Shown: positions 42,485 through 55,958 of the stretch, in pieces
How the letters are laid out: every line of letters begins with the position of its first letter
How positions within the stretch are numbered: the stretch's first letter is position 1
From: Siderastrea radians
Lineage: Eukaryota > Cnidaria > Anthozoa > Scleractinia > Rhizangiidae
Direction of reading: 5' to 3'
Assembly (NCBI GenBank): GCA_964017195.1
Contig: OZ024890.1
Span: forward strand, 67,235,376-67,299,375
Length of the DNA: 64,000 nt
The notes under the pieces: generated by a model
Told to the model about the DNA's origin: nothing
Databases searched by the model: none
The model's input: the letters and a program-made list of their open reading frames with translations, nothing else
Program-made: the position numbers and the translations under genes

Positions 42485-45427
42485 TTAAGGCCATCTCAAA
42501 ACAATGTTGTAGTTTTTTGTTTCAGGTTGAGCCTCATAACTTGTATGCTGGTAAATACCAGCGGTTTTAGCAGTAGTTTTCACACGATTTCCCTTAGTTT
42601 ACTCCATGTAACCCGAGTTCAACTGACGCTAACTACAGCACATCCCGCTGTCTCCAACTCCGGTTATCTTGAATTCCCGCTATCTGGAAATGAAACCCGT
42701 TTACCTTGGATCTACTTACTATTTTCAATCATTTTACTATTTCCCATTTGGAGCTAGGTTATCTCGAATCCCCTGCTATCCTTTTCTGGTTGCCGAAGTT
42801 GACACCCGACAACTCGAACTGCAGTAATTATGACATCGTGAACTGGCTTAATTACTGCAGGAAACAACGTTGCACAAAATCTTGACGTATATTAAATCGG
42901 TCATTTGAATCCTTCCATCGCCTTTGCAGTGGCCAACTTAGCTTATACCATCTAAGTTAATAAAATAGAAACGCTGATTAGAATTAATAAACAGCACGGA
43001 TAAGCAATATCATATACTTTAGAAAGAACTAGAGACTGCAAACACTAAATAAATGTAGTTTGTATCATTGCTCATCAGTTTAGTTTAAAAAAAGGCAACA
43101 CCCTCGCTACCTCGTTTTCCCTCTATCTCAAAAAATTTTTAGTTCCCTTTGAGAGTTCGAGATAGCAAAGGTCTACCATAGAAAAATTTGTTCCTAATTG
43201 AGCCTGTAAATGTTTTGATTTCTTTTGAATATACAGAGAAACTGCAAATAATTGAAGGATACTCGATCCTTTTAGGTCAGTATTAACCATCGGACGTACA
43301 AGCATTCACACCCCCACCGTGGTACAAGGGGGGGGGGGGTGTTGATGAACCCCCCTTGGGTTTCGTTATGTTACAATATTTCGAAAAGATTTCACCTTTA
43401 GTAGAAAGCATGACGTACATATTATGGGTTGCTACGCTGCTAAGGGGCCTGTAACGTCATCCAAGATGGGCACCATCTTGGATTTTACCAAAAATTAGAA
43501 ATTGTCAAAAAATGTTACAAACCGGACATTTTTGATGCTAGGCATGTAGAATATGACATAATTAAACATTTTTCTGCTTTTTATTGATATTTGTTTGCAT
43601 TTTTCACCTAAAAAGGGTAAAAACACATTTTTCTTCAAAAATGGCTTGACAAACTGCCACTTATCTCGTAACCATAGTAACCAATTCTCATTGGTTTTAT
43701 GTCTGTGCAGACGTCCTGTCTGATGTAAGTTTTTTAATCCTCGCCATCCGGTATAGTGAGAACATTTCAAAGTGGCAATCAATTTGTTATGGCACGTAAA
43801 ATCGCTGGCGTTTTACACTGGTGATTTGGTATCGCACTTACCTTATTAAGGAAATTAACGCTTGTGTTAATGAACTGTGCAATAATTATAAGGAGGGAGT
43901 TACTGAAATGAGTACAACACGGCACAAAGTTAACTTCACCCCCCCCCCCGGTACAAAGGCTGAAAGATTTTCTTACCCCCGCTATTAAAGCCGATGGCTA
44001 AGGTACAACCCCCTCCACCCCTGGCCCCCATTTTCAACAAGCTTTATAACACATTGGGTCATATTAAAACCATAGCAAAAACAAAGAACTGCGTTAATTT
44101 CCTATAAAAAGGAAATGAAACGCCGCGAACGTCACTGCTAAAATCGAAAGAAATATCGCATGCGAAACGGCTCTTGATGAGACTTTGCTATAAATGCTGT
44201 AACTTTTTGAGAGGTTCGACTTCTTCCTTTCAATGTTGAAACAATAACAGAATTTAATACGCTCTGTCTATTTATGACGTTATTTTTATTAAGTGAATTT
44301 CAAATGCAAAGATTCGATATTTTTGTTTGGACGTGCAAGCAAATTTATACCCCCACCGTGGAGGGATGGGTTTTGCCCCCACCCCCTTTAGTTTTTGATG
44401 GGTTAAAATATTTCTGAACGACTGTTTTAGCAATTGAGGTTGAGATTGAGTTCTAGAATACGTTACAAAACCTAACCTTGCCAGTTATGCCGTAAAATTC
44501 CGATAATATCCGGGGCTTAGATTTGTCCAAAAGGGTTTTTGGCGGGCTCATTTTCGTGGGAGCTTATTATCGGAGGCTTGGTTTTACTACCCAGTAGCAG
44601 TGGTCACACCCACGACTATATCCTCAGGCCAAACACAACCAGTAATACCAAAGCATGTAACAACAGGAACGTCTGCCGCACGAAGCGTTCTGGCTCATTT
44701 ATCACCTTTCAACAAGGGCACAGTGTGTAAATGCTGATAATTTAGTTGATTAGGAAATCCTTTATCTTATAGTCTGTATATATTATCATTCGTATCATTA
44801 TAGTAGTGTTAGTATGTTAGTAGTGTTTTAGTATTATTATTGTAGTGCTAATTTTTAGCTTGTATTTTATCCCTGTCATTCAGTTTCTTAACTGCAATGG
44901 TGATTAATAAACAGTTGTTTATTTATCTATTTATTTATTTTAATTTTTGTATTTATATTTGGAAAGGAGTTCACGTGTGAAAATGCTGCGTCAGAAAGAA
45001 CGTTGGTACAAGGTGGAGGAATTGACTATCCTTGCAAATAGCAGTTGCATACTCCCAAGAAATACAAGCACAATATTAGCAATGCACTACAACAAAAACA
45101 ATGATCGTACAATCGAACTTTTAAATTACCTCTTTTTATACAATTTGCCTGTATGGCACCCTCTTGAGGTAAAGTTAAGCCCACAATTGCTCTACCCCAT
45201 TATTCAGCTTACTATTTGCGCAGGTAGAATAGCACGGTAGTATGTGATATCACACCGTAATCGTCCTTGTTGGCGTATATTTGGGAAGGGGGAGGGGGGT
45301 GGGGCTTATCATCGGAGGGCTTTTTGCGAACAAGATTTAAGGGGCTTACATGCCGAGGGGGAGGTTCTTATCGAAATTATGCGGTATTTTTAAACGTACG
45401 TGTAGAGAATCTGTAGACGAAGGGAAA

Positions 45428-45709
45428 TCAAATGTTGCAAGTTTGTAGGATGAAAGAAGTTTTTTGGTGCTCTGACAAATTGTTTTGATTCTCATCAGAT
45501 GGGTTTCTGTTGTTCAGTGATATAAATTCAAAACCTCCATCACGTTTAGCTGTTCTAGATGTATTTCCAGCCATTTCAAAGGATATAGTTTTGTTCCGGG
45601 TTATTATGTCCCCAGACCCTCCTTTCAGGTGGTGCTGGTAGCGAAATCTACCACGTCTATCTAAAACTTTAATGAAAACAATAACGTAACTTATTATATA
45701 ACAAAACAC
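45428..45709 (-). CDS. Uncertain 93-residue ORF in block B2 (copy of 27833-28114)
   Basis: Same protein sequence as the unit-1 copy. See that entry for what can be seen; function unknown. Confidence 0.2.
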   Translation of the reverse strand: MFCYIISYVIVFIKVLDRRGRFRYQHHLKGGSGDIITRNKTISFEMAGNTSRTAKRDGGFEFISLNNRNPSDENQNNLSEHQKTSFILQTCNI

Positions 45710-46242
45710 GAAAACCTTTGTCTGGTCTTTTTAACACTTAATTAATGGCACAAAAGCCCGTTTTAACAGTTATACCCTAGTTAAGAGCCTTTTTATCGAT
45801 CCTTCAAGCTCTGATTTTTACGTTAACGTTTAATGAAACAGTTGTATATTATTATTGGCGTGATCATGATGTAATTTACATAACTATCAGACACATTTCA
45901 TTGTTTCCGGGACAATGCTTTGTTATTGATTCCTTTTCTTCGGAGGCCATTTCATAACAATTTTCTTCTATTTGTTTGTATTATTAACAATCTTTAATTC
46001 TGCGTTTTTTCCATTGGTAAGCTTCTCAATCTGAAAGTTTGTTTATACCACGATCTGTTTCAAAAGCTCAAACGGCAAACTCATGATCAATAACTCAGAG
46101 CTACTTTAGCTGTGACGTACCTACCAAGTACAAAAAGATCTTTATCTTTAAATGGCATTATTAAGGCAGCACGATAAAGGACAATATAACAGTTTCCTTT
46201 TCCTTTCTACCGTTTCGATTAGTTACACTCACGATCGATCCA

Positions 46243-46515
46243 TGACGTCAAACCAATGTGAGCCGATTTCCAAGTGACGCCAACAAACAATGGATCTTTA
46301 TTTTCAAACCGACTCGAGAGCAAGAGGTTGAGTCAATATTTGAATAGTTTATGCACTGCATGCGCTGACGCTGTGAGCTGTGTTCATAAACTTCCCGTCA
46401 CGTTTGTTACTGCAAAGGAAACTACGTTATAAGTTCTTCATCCAAAATTTTGGGTGCCAGTCTTGCAATTATCTACATTTGGGTGGCAAGGAATTGAATA
46501 GGAAAGAAAGCAGAG
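46243..46515 (+). promoter_or_regulatory. Possible promoter and first non-coding exon of glycosyltransferase-Death gene 2
   Basis: Copy of the 28649-28933 region: CRE at 46243-46250, CCAAT right after it, donor GCAGAG|GTAAGAT at 46515/46516. A 12-bp deletion lies just before the donor relative to unit 1. Confidence 0.3.
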
Positions 46516-46895
46516 GTAAGATTATATTTTCCTTAGTGACCGAATCCATTCCCGTTGAGTTGAAAAGCCTTTCATCTAGTATTATCCTGCAGTGAATTGA
46601 AGCACCTTACAGTTTGAGAAAAACGCTTTTACTGAAGATTTGATCTAACGAGTTACTTCCATATAGCCATTGTTATAGACAAATCTTACAGAGAGATACG
46701 GTAACCTTGAATGAATTGAGTTTGAAATTGAAACTCGGCCGGCCAATTGCATTTGGTTGTCAGCCATTTTAGGATGAAACCATTTGAAATCAGGGTCTTC
46801 ATGTTCGAAGTTATCAGAGTGAATGTCGTGTTTTGTGTGGGTCAGTACCTTTTACGGCCCGAAGGTGGTAAGCCGGCCCCGAACAATCTTAGCCG

Positions 46896-47993
46896 TTTAA
46901 AATCGTTTATTAGCTATTCTCTAAAACTTTTAGTGTTTCAATCGGTCTGGAATCCTTCGTCGTGGAATTTTATAATACAATTCCTGTTAAATGTTTTTTA
47001 AAGCACTGAGAGCTAAAGGAAGACAAGAATTCGGCCGAACGTACGTGCCACAGTTTCAGCGTAAAAAACGTGAAAGACAAACGGTTCTCTTTTCCGCGTA
47101 TAAACAGACATTGCTGACTAAATTAGATAATTAAAAGCTATTCCGGGAAATGCTTTATGGATGTAACGAGTCTCCTATATATACAAATATACCACAGGAT
47201 GAGGGCAAGATTACAGTGTGCACAGTGTATATAACGATTTGAACACAAAGCCATTTAAACCCTTTTCCGCCATGAGACGGGGTCGATATCCCTCAGCTGG
47301 CACAAGGTGTTTTTAGTCGTGTTTGCCTTTAATCTCGTACATACAGTTTTTGCTCGCATATAGTTTCAGCAGGAGATCAGAAGAAGATCTGTTGAGCTTC
47401 TATAATGTACTATTATAACACTGTTATTATAGATCTCTGTGAGTGTAATATTTAAGTTAAGCACGAGGAGGAAGAGTTAATTGTTGCATTCATCAAAACG
47501 GATTATTTGCATATACCTATAGAGATTTATTGCATTATCGAGCCTTAACTATTTATAGTACGCCCAAGATATATTTACCAGTTTGGAACGCAGATTACTT
47601 ATGGATTTAGGAATATATACTATGCGATCATTTGCGATGAGTTGCAGTGCAATCAGTTCATCAGGTTAGTTGAAGGATATTTCACGTAATTGCTCCACAA
47701 TCACGGCTATACTTCAGAGACATGTATCTAAATAAGACAATGTCCATATAGCATTTCCCGGAATAGCTTTTATTTCATTTAGTAGTCGGCAGTACCTGTT
47801 TATACGTGGGAAAAGAGAACCGTTTGTCTTTCACATTTTTTACGCTAAAACTGTGGCACATACGTTAGCCGAGTTCTTGTCTTCCTTTAGCTCTCAGTGC
47901 TATTGAAATTGTATTATAAAATTCCACGACGAAGGTTTCCAGACCGATTAAAACACTAAAAGTTTAATAGTTTTAGATAATAGCTAATTAGTT
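46896..47993. mobile_element. Foldback element, copy in unit 2
   Basis: Same structure as 29305-30412, with arms about 46896-47163 and 47740-47993 and the same loop sequence, so the insertion predates the tandem duplication. Confidence 0.7.
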
Positions 47994-50411
47994 TTACTGA
48001 ACTCAGCGTTTTGCACACGTGCTGTTCGCAAAAGTTTGGCTTTAGAATGTTCTTCCGAGATGCAAGATAGGCAAGATTAAGCATTTCGAATTTCCCGTGG
48101 GCTTGAAGAAGTTTGCTTTTACTTTTTTTATCACTCAGACGTACGAGCGACATCATCATCAGCAACATCATCAGCAGCTAACTTTGCAACAGGTGTTTAA
48201 ACGAAAGTATATAGAAAACGGATTTATTCTAGTATCAAGAGATACGAACGATTTATGTTCTTTCGTCATTACGTCCACGGTGCTTTTTTGTATAGAAATT
48301 ATTGTCCAGGCAATAAAAATTTTATGCTGCCCCTCGGTTAATATTTAAACTGAACTATTATGCTGGTTAGGGTATTTTAATGGGGTTACAACATATTGAA
48401 CATTCTGGGAACCCTCTAGGCGATCTATCCATGCCTCGTGGTTTTGGCCGGACTCGACAAAAACAGAAATTGTTGATCGTCGCCTTTTTTATTTTACCCA
48501 CTTCCTCCCACCCTTGTCCTAGCCACATATACCTATTAGATGATGACTATTACATGGAGATTTTTGCCCTCACCTTTGCTGGGTAGGGCTTCCTTTCATT
48601 TGTCTGTAATTGATATTGACTTGAAACGATTATTAAAGCGGCTATGTGGCCTGCCACATAGCCAAAGCTTATCCAAAAAGAAATTTGAGTTTGTTGATTC
48701 ATCGTCAAACACCATTTCCAGCAAACAGAGCAAGCCTGAACAATAGTGTTTCTTGTTGTAGTATATATTTTGGAGAGGGGCAGGATAAATAATATTAACA
48801 ACGATTTGAACACAAAGCCATTTTAACCCTTTTCCGCCAGAAGGGTCGATATCCCTCAGCTGGCACAAGGTGGTTTTATTTGTTTGCCTTTAATCTCATA
48901 CATGCTTACAGTTTTTGCTCGCATATAGTTTCAGCAGGAGATCAGAAGAAGGTCTGTTGAGCTTATATAATGTACTATTATTACACTGTTATTATAGATC
49001 TCCCTGAGTGTAATATTTAAGTTAAACATGAGGAGGAAGAGTTAATTGTTGCATTTATCAAAACCGATTATTTGCATATACCTATAGAGATTTATTGCAT
49101 TATCGAGCCTTAACCATTTATAGTACGCTCAAGATACATTTAAGTGGTTTGGAACACAGATTACTTATGAATTTAGGAATATGCTATGCGATCATTTGCG
49201 ATGAGTTGCGATGCAATCAGTTCATCAGGTTAGTTGGAAGGATATTTCACGTAATTGCTCCACAATCACGGCTTCAGGGACATGTATCTAGATAAGAAAA
49301 CCTGTAGTTTATCAAAGAGGGGCCCTTACAAGATGGAGTTATACATTTTTGGGCACCTAGATTCACGGATTTTGTCTATTTGGTATTAGAAATAAATTTT
49401 GCGTGATCTGTTTTGGAAATTGCAAAAAATACATACAGTGGAACCAAGAGAGTTGTGGAACCCAGGTATAACGAAAACGCCCGGGGATAGAGGTTGCTCC
49501 TGTAAATCAGGACGCTAAATGTTTTGATTGCACAAAATTAACCCAGTGTAGATTATAGCGTTTTTGTTCCCTCTTTACATGACCTAGATCTCAAATGCGT
49601 GAATTAGGATATTCTGTTTGGGAATAGTGATAGAAGTTTCTATAACAGGGCCATGACAAATAAACTCATAGATCAAACCCTCGGGGAGTCCTGTATTCTC
49701 TGCTTCCGCATTCTCAAAGTACACCAATGAAAAACCTGACAGCTTCCCATGGAATTCTATGAAACTGGAGTGAGGTCCCAAGAAGTGCTTTAAGATTATC
49801 AGTAGACTTTTTTCAAGCGTCTGTTGCTCGCCTAAAGCAACTATCAAAGCTATGCTTAAATATTGATGGCTTTAGTTGAATTTTCCCTTTTAAGCAAAAA
49901 AAAAAAGATATATTAACGAAATAAATGCCAGCAAAAATCAGCAGTGATTTATTTGAAAACACGCTTTGGGGGGATTTCACAGAATATGGAGAAATATTTA
50001 TTGGACTTGGTTAAATTCAACACTAATTCTATTATTTCGTTTCGTCTTGTTGAAAGATATTGCATATTTCTTTACCGCGTGTGGTCCACATTTATTTACG
50101 TCGACAATAGTCAGTAGGAAATTAATAAGTTCACATTTCAGCAGTGACGAGGCTTTCATAACTTAGATGGACATTTTAAAAATATAATTTAACTAGTGAG
50201 TAAAAATTTAAAAGGCCTAATTCGTACTAGTCGTAACAACTGTAATGGGGGATCCTTCACCACTCAGGAAAAAAGCCCACAATCTAAACATTTTAAGTTG
50301 CGTTCTGGCAACAAATGTACCAGGTCCTTCTCGACCGATAACAGGTTGAATTACACGCTGTTCTAAGAATATTTTAATTGTTATCTGTTTCTTATAAAAG
50401 TGTTTTTTCAG

Positions 50412-51572
50412 GTTCCATGGCTTCCCCCAGTAAAATAAAAGTAGTTCTCCTCGCATCTGAGTGGGGATCAAAGCGTGGTGGACTGTCTACTTTCAACAGA
50501 GAGTTAGCAATAGAATTGGCTAAACATCCCGAGGTACAAGTGTCTGTTTTTCTTCCACGTTGTGACCATGAAGAACAGAATGCAGCTCGGAGCAAGAACG
50601 TCACTCTCGTTCAAGCAACAAGAAGGCCTGGATTTGATGATGAAACCCAATGGCTTAGCTTTCCGCCAAACGACCTCCAAATAGACTTCGTAATTGGGCA
50701 CGGGGTGGTACTTGGTCGTCATGCGCAGTTTATAAGAGAAAGTCGCCAGTGCAAGTGGATTCAGTTCGTGCATACCGACCCAGAGGAACTGGGAATGTAC
50801 AAGGATTACTCAGATGCCCTTTCCAAGGGAGAAAAGAAGCATCGAGATGAAGTGGATCTCTGTGTCATGGCCGATTTTGTCGTGGCCGTGGGGCCAAAGC
50901 TGGCAGAAGCCTATCAGTATTATCTTCGCTTTTGCGAGAAAGACCAAAAGGTATTTGTCTTTACGCCAGGCATTTTTAGTGAGCTTTTAAACGTACCACA
51001 GAGCCAGCAAGACAGGAACAAGTGTCGAGTTTTAGCGTTTGGCCGTGGCGATCCTGAAGATTTCTCTTTAAAGGGATTTGACATCGCAGCTAAAGCTGTA
51101 GCAAGGCTCGATGATGCTCATCTGATCTTTGTTGGTGCAAAGCAACAGGAGGACGTAGCAAGCCGATTGAAAGAATGCAACATTCCTCCAAGTCGACTAA
51201 GAGTAAGGACTTTTATAGAACTGAGGGAACGTTTAAAACAGCAGTTTTCTGAGGTGGATCTTGCCATAATGCCATCAAGAACCGAGGGCTTCGGTCTCGT
51301 TGCTCTGGAAGCGATGTCAGCAGGTTTGCCCGTTCTTGTAAGTGCCAACTCGGGATTTGGAGAAGCCATGAAAGAGGTTGACTTCGGTTCGCCATGTGTG
51401 ATCGACTCTGAAGATCCTGAGGTTTGGTCTGCGGAGATAAAGAAGTTATGGAAGAAAAAAAGGGATCAACGACTGCGAGAATCAAAAGCCGTCCGCAACA
51501 GCTATGCGACGAAGTACACCTGGAAAGAGCAATGCAACGATCTTGTGGAGAAGATGAGGTGCATCCTTAACG
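50412..51572 (+). CDS. Glycosyltransferase exon, gene 2
   Basis: 1161 bp, same borders as gene 1: acceptor TGTTTTTTCAG at 50411, donor AACG|GTATGA at 51572/51573, phase 1 both sides. Intact. Read-through past the donor would stop at 51607. Confidence 0.85.
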
Positions 51573-54500
51573 GTATGACCCGTTCTTGTAGGCTAACCGT
51601 TTTCTGAGTAATTTTAGTTATTTGTCTCTGGTCCTTTTGTTGCCATTTACCTGATCGCAGGTAGCCAACCGTCGCGTAGAATACCCGGTCACATCCGGGA
51701 ATTTAACTGGCTAGAAACGCATTTAAGCCATGTGGTGGTCTTAAAAATATGGCGAAATTATAGGATTTGAACAACTTTCAGCGAAGACTCTGAATTTAGC
51801 CTGAGCCCGTGAGGGGAGGTGTGCGCGAAGGAAAATTCAAAAAACTTATTTCAAAGTCGTGAAAAATTTTTCACGAATCGGACCCGCCATCTTTTGTTTT
51901 TCAAAACTAGTTTCCAGTACTGCACGGATGTTTCGTAGTGTTTACTTCATGTATTCTTCATATAGTAACGCCGCAGAAAAAGAGCGACATAACACTGACC
52001 CCCTCCCAGATGGGATGTTTTTTGTTGACTGCACTGGACTGGGAATTCTACGCGACGGCTTTGGGTATGTCAAATACTGGTCTAAAACATCTTGAGTAAT
52101 GCGCAAGTATGTTTTAGATCAGATCTGCGACCATTTCTATCGTACTTTGCAAGCAAGATAAAGACCCTTCCGAAATTATATTGTTAACGAAGGTGAAAGG
52201 TAATAATAATTCGATAATAATTTATCACTTATTGTGTGCATAATCGATGAATATAATCATATAATCAAGGAAAAAGCCTCTCTTTTTGGTTTCCAAGAAC
52301 AGCTATCATTGTAATGAACTGCTCATCAATTAACGTTATTATATTTTATTTACTCTTGTGTTAGTAGATTTTTTTAAGGAGCTGATAAGAAAATCTAGGA
52401 GAGGAGAATTTCACAAGTTTGGAACATTTAGGTCGCCTTTGAAATAGTGAAACTCTTAACTAAAGGAAGCATTATATATTTATTTCAAAAGGTTCAACAA
52501 AGCCAGAGGCTAAGAAGAGGTCATCCGGCTCCATTTCTGAGGAAGCTGAAGATGGTAATATCATTAAATTAATAATTTAAAGATAAAATCAAAATAATCT
52601 ACGTCACGGATAGCAGGTATAAGTTGTGCATTCATTACTGCGTGACCGTGGTACTCTATTCTAATTTCGTTTAAAATAACTGTTAGAACAGGGCGCTTAA
52701 AAAAGACGCCATCGCTGAAGTAAGGGATTCTGATGTTGAAGTTTCTTTTCCCATTTGTGTGCAAATATGACACTTCAAATGAAGGGGAAAAAAAACTTGT
52801 CGTTTAAACAGAGACGCAGCGTTGGTGCATGTAGAGCTTAGTGCGTTGGATTTTGAACGAGAGTTCCATGGGGAGCCAAGAACTGTCGGGTCGGTGATTC
52901 TAAGTTGGTCTGTGCTTCATGTCGTGTTGTTTCCTTAACCCTATTCAGACCGGGGTTTTTTGGGTCTTCTGGGACCTGGGGGGGGGGGAGCCGGATTCGG
53001 CCCCCACCTCTTAACTCCGAGAATATTAAAGCCATGACAACGAAACTTGGAGGGCAGATAATACCTTTAAAAAGGTCTCCTTTGAGGTCCCCAAAATCAG
53101 CTGATGACGTCATATGACGTAGCAACTACGTCAGGTTCTAAAATGGCGGCCATCTTGGATCCGCCATCTTGGATTTCTTGTTTTTTTCAGAACCTTTCAA
53201 ATTTACCAAAATTGACCAAAAAGTATCCGAAATCAATAAAAGAACACAAAAATGATATAAAAATGTAAAATTTACTTTGGAAAAGTTACAATTTTGCAAT
53301 GTAAAGGTTAAAAATTAAAACTCTGAAAAATCAGCCTGTCAAAAAGTGGTTGACATGGTAACGTCAAACGTGATGGGCAAGCATTTGCTGAGCCAAATTG
53401 TTCCCAGATAAATTTTAGGAAAAGTCACTACGTTTGGTGGGTTTAGCTTGCTTTTGAAAAAAGTTATAAACGTCCAAAGTCAGTGCGGGCACAATCGGCC
53501 TGCCCCGGTCTGAATAGGGTTAAGAAAGAAACTCTATTCGACCTCATTTGCTGCACTTCACGCAGGCACAAAAAAAAGGCCGGCGTACCAGTAAATCTTT
53601 AGGGAAACCTTACAAAGTTTTGAGGGTAGGGGTGGGGTGGGAGATTGTGACTAGCATCCCATTCAGAAGAGAGTAACAAATATACTCTTAGTCGCTTCAT
53701 GCTTCCGAAGCCGTGTTCACTAGGTTTGTGCAGTTTTTGCCATGTCAGTAAAACCGAAAACGATAGGAGAATTATATTTGGTTAAGTCTATGTCAATAAT
53801 TGTAGCTGGACCAGTGTCCAGTTACACCCCCCCTCCCCCCTCAATGTTATGCGACTGCAAGGAATCATAGTAGTTGTATGCAATATAAGTAGACCAACAT
53901 TAGTTTACCCCTGCATCGTATTGAAGACGTTGTTTTACTATTCAAATAGTTGGATTTTTTCCTATCGTTATTACCTTAAATACCTCATGATTCATTGGCA
54001 GGATAGAAAATAACATCATAATGTCATTTTGCAAACAGCTTCCATGAATCCCTGCAGGCAGGTTACATAGACGGAAATGGGAATAATTGAATATCATTTT
54101 AATTCATATCATCTATTTTTAAAAAGGTGCACCACCACCAAAAAGAACGATACCCTCAGATGAAAGTATTCAAGATCCCAAGACATCCGTGCCCACGACA
54201 GTGTATGCTGAAGGTCAGATATCCCATTTGATGTGCCTGTGATGAAACCCTGAAGTATTAATTCACGGTTCCAATGGGATATTTTGAGCAGTTATTATAA
54301 ATATACTACGGTTTGCTTCTAAGAATTTGGCAGAAGGGGATTTTTTTTTATTTCTGCCCGGCGATAAGTAATCACAGCGTGCTGTTAGATGTGTACACTG
54401 CTGTATGTCAGAAAGCTCGTGGCCAATGGTAACATTAGATATAGCTCACAAATAGACTTTTAACAATTCAGGAAGTATTCCTGTATCATAAGGCAACACT

Positions 54501-55446
54501 TGGCGATGGCCGTTGCATCTGGAGCGTCTTAGCCGAGTATTGAGAGACTTAAAGAGACTACAATCTATTAATCCAAGCAAGTCTGAGATTATTTCTTTTA
54601 CTGTAACCATGAAAACAATGTCTCAGTGTCCCAATCTTTTTTTGTTCTAGTAAAGGTTTTGTCGGACCATTAGCTCTACAGACCACACCCTTACATCGTG
54701 AGCTAGCGGCGGCTACAAATGCCTCTCTCACATTTATATATATTTTTCTGCACTACAATGTGGACAGTGCTCCGAAATTGAACCTGATTTAAATTCCTCG
54801 GTTTTTGTTTCTCTAATCGCAAAGTTTCGAGACAGTTTCGTTAAATAAATGCTTAGACAAGACGGCTACAAATAAGTCTTGCTGTATTTCTCTTAACAGG
54901 TTCTTCTGCGCTGGAGCACGGTTCAACCTCGACAACAGGAAGTTCTCGTGCCATGAAAGGTATTATTATTGATATTCTGTGTATATCCATCATCGGCCAG
55001 AAAGTAAGCTGGTGAAGAAAAGGAATTCGTGATTCGTGGAGGTTTAAAACAATGCCAGCCCTCTCGCGCGCGATAAAGCTTCGAGACTACAGAAATATTT
55101 ATATTTGCTCTACCTTTCTTATGGTAAACTTGTAAGATATATTTTTTCTATTGCAGTAAAGGCGGGCAAAGTTTCAGATAAAGACCTACAGTTGCTATCT
55201 GGAAAACTCGTCGGGGATAAATGGAAGAAACTGGGGCGTCGCCTTGAGGTCGATGAAGCAAAGATAAGTGCATATAATAAACAACATGAGCAACTGGACG
55301 AAAAGGCGTATCACATGTTGAGGGACTGGAAGGAAAGAAAAGGATCTGGCGCTACTTATGAAGTTTTGTACGATGCTTTGTGTGATGAAGAGAGAGTGGC
55401 CTGTAGAAATTTAGCGGAAGAAATTTGTTGTGTTCAGTCTTCATAG
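50417..55446 (+). CDS. Glycosyltransferase (GT-B, family-4-type) fused to a Death domain, gene 2
   Basis: Proposed exons 50417-51572, 52492-52554, 54127-54213, 54900-54959 and 55157-55446 repeat the structure of gene 1 exactly, with the same lengths, phases and splice borders, and give 551 residues. The EX7E segment (EGFGLVALE) and the glycine loop are unchanged. About eight residues differ from gene 1 in the enzyme domain, in clusters (HTDPEELGMYKDYSDALSKG against HTNPEELGMFKDYPAALSKG; SQQDRNKCRV against SQRDGNKCQV; EDVAS against EEVAS). The Death domain is identical. Both copies being open argues that they are, or were very recently, functional. Gene 2 lacks the 4.17-kb intronic element, so its first coding intron is short. 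Confidence 0.65.
52492..54959 (+). CDS. Three symmetric linker exons of glycosyltransferase-Death gene 2
   Basis: 52492-52554, 54127-54213 and 54900-54959, the same lengths (63, 87 and 60 bp) and phases as in gene 1; the second has GAPPPKRTIP with one synonymous change at its start. Confidence 0.55.
52939..53519. mobile_element. piggyBac-like MITE (unit 2)
   Basis: Copy of 39461-40040 with the same TTAA flanks (52935-52938, 53520-53523), carried along by the tandem duplication. Confidence 0.8.
55157..55446 (+). CDS. Death-domain terminal exon, copy 3 (glycosyltransferase-Death gene 2)
   Basis: Acceptor TTTTTTCTATTGCAG at 55156; protein identical to copy 2. Phase 1 entry, TAG stop. Confidence 0.85.
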
Positions 55447-55577
55447 CAGCCTTGAAGACGAATATAAGGTAGAACTCGCGAGCTTTTGTGAAACCAACCG
55501 TGTTAATTACTCAACTGAAATCCGTTTACTTTGGATAAGCTTACTTAATTTTCAGTAATTGCCTATCTCGAACTTAA

Positions 55578-55958
55578 AGGGGCATAGTCACGAGTATTTC
55601 GCAGATTTTTTGGTCAAAACTATGCTAAAATTATCAGTAGCTAACTTTGTCCATACCCAACATTGTGTTTGAACATTTAAAGGAACATATTAACTTAATT
55701 TCATTAAGAGAAAACAAACTATGACCATTTAATATCGATTTAATGTCAACACGCTTAAAGATTTTGAAAAGTTTAACCTAATTTTTCGAGTTGCTATCCA
55801 TTTCCATCCGTGCCACCCGGTAGTAACAGACGACAAAAAATAGTTTCAGTGAAGTAATATAGTCTTTAGTAACAAAACTAGACCATTATTTGTGGGCGTT
55901 CATTGATGTGAGGACATATTGTTAGTTTTTAAAGTGAAAACAGCGTGACTATGCCTCT
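55578..55958. mobile_element. TTAA-flanked MITE (copy in block A3)
   Basis: Same element as at 21327 and 42100, flanked by TTAA at 55574-55577 and 55959-55962. Confidence 0.65.

Larger units (their letters stand above)
41676..45324 (+). repeat. Segmental duplication block A, copy 2
   Basis: Death exon plus 3' flank, matching 20920-24554. Includes a TTAA-flanked MITE (42100-42484). The rest is non-coding. Confidence 0.85.
27742..45336 (+). repeat. Tandem unit 1 (blocks B1, C1, A2) carrying glycosyltransferase-Death gene 1
   Basis: B1 27742-34315, a 4174-bp insertion 34316-38489, C1 38490-41678 and A2 41676-45324 are collinear with unit 2 at 45337-58069. Identity is very high, with scattered substitutions and small indels. 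Without the insertion the unit is about 13.4 kb. Confidence 0.85.
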
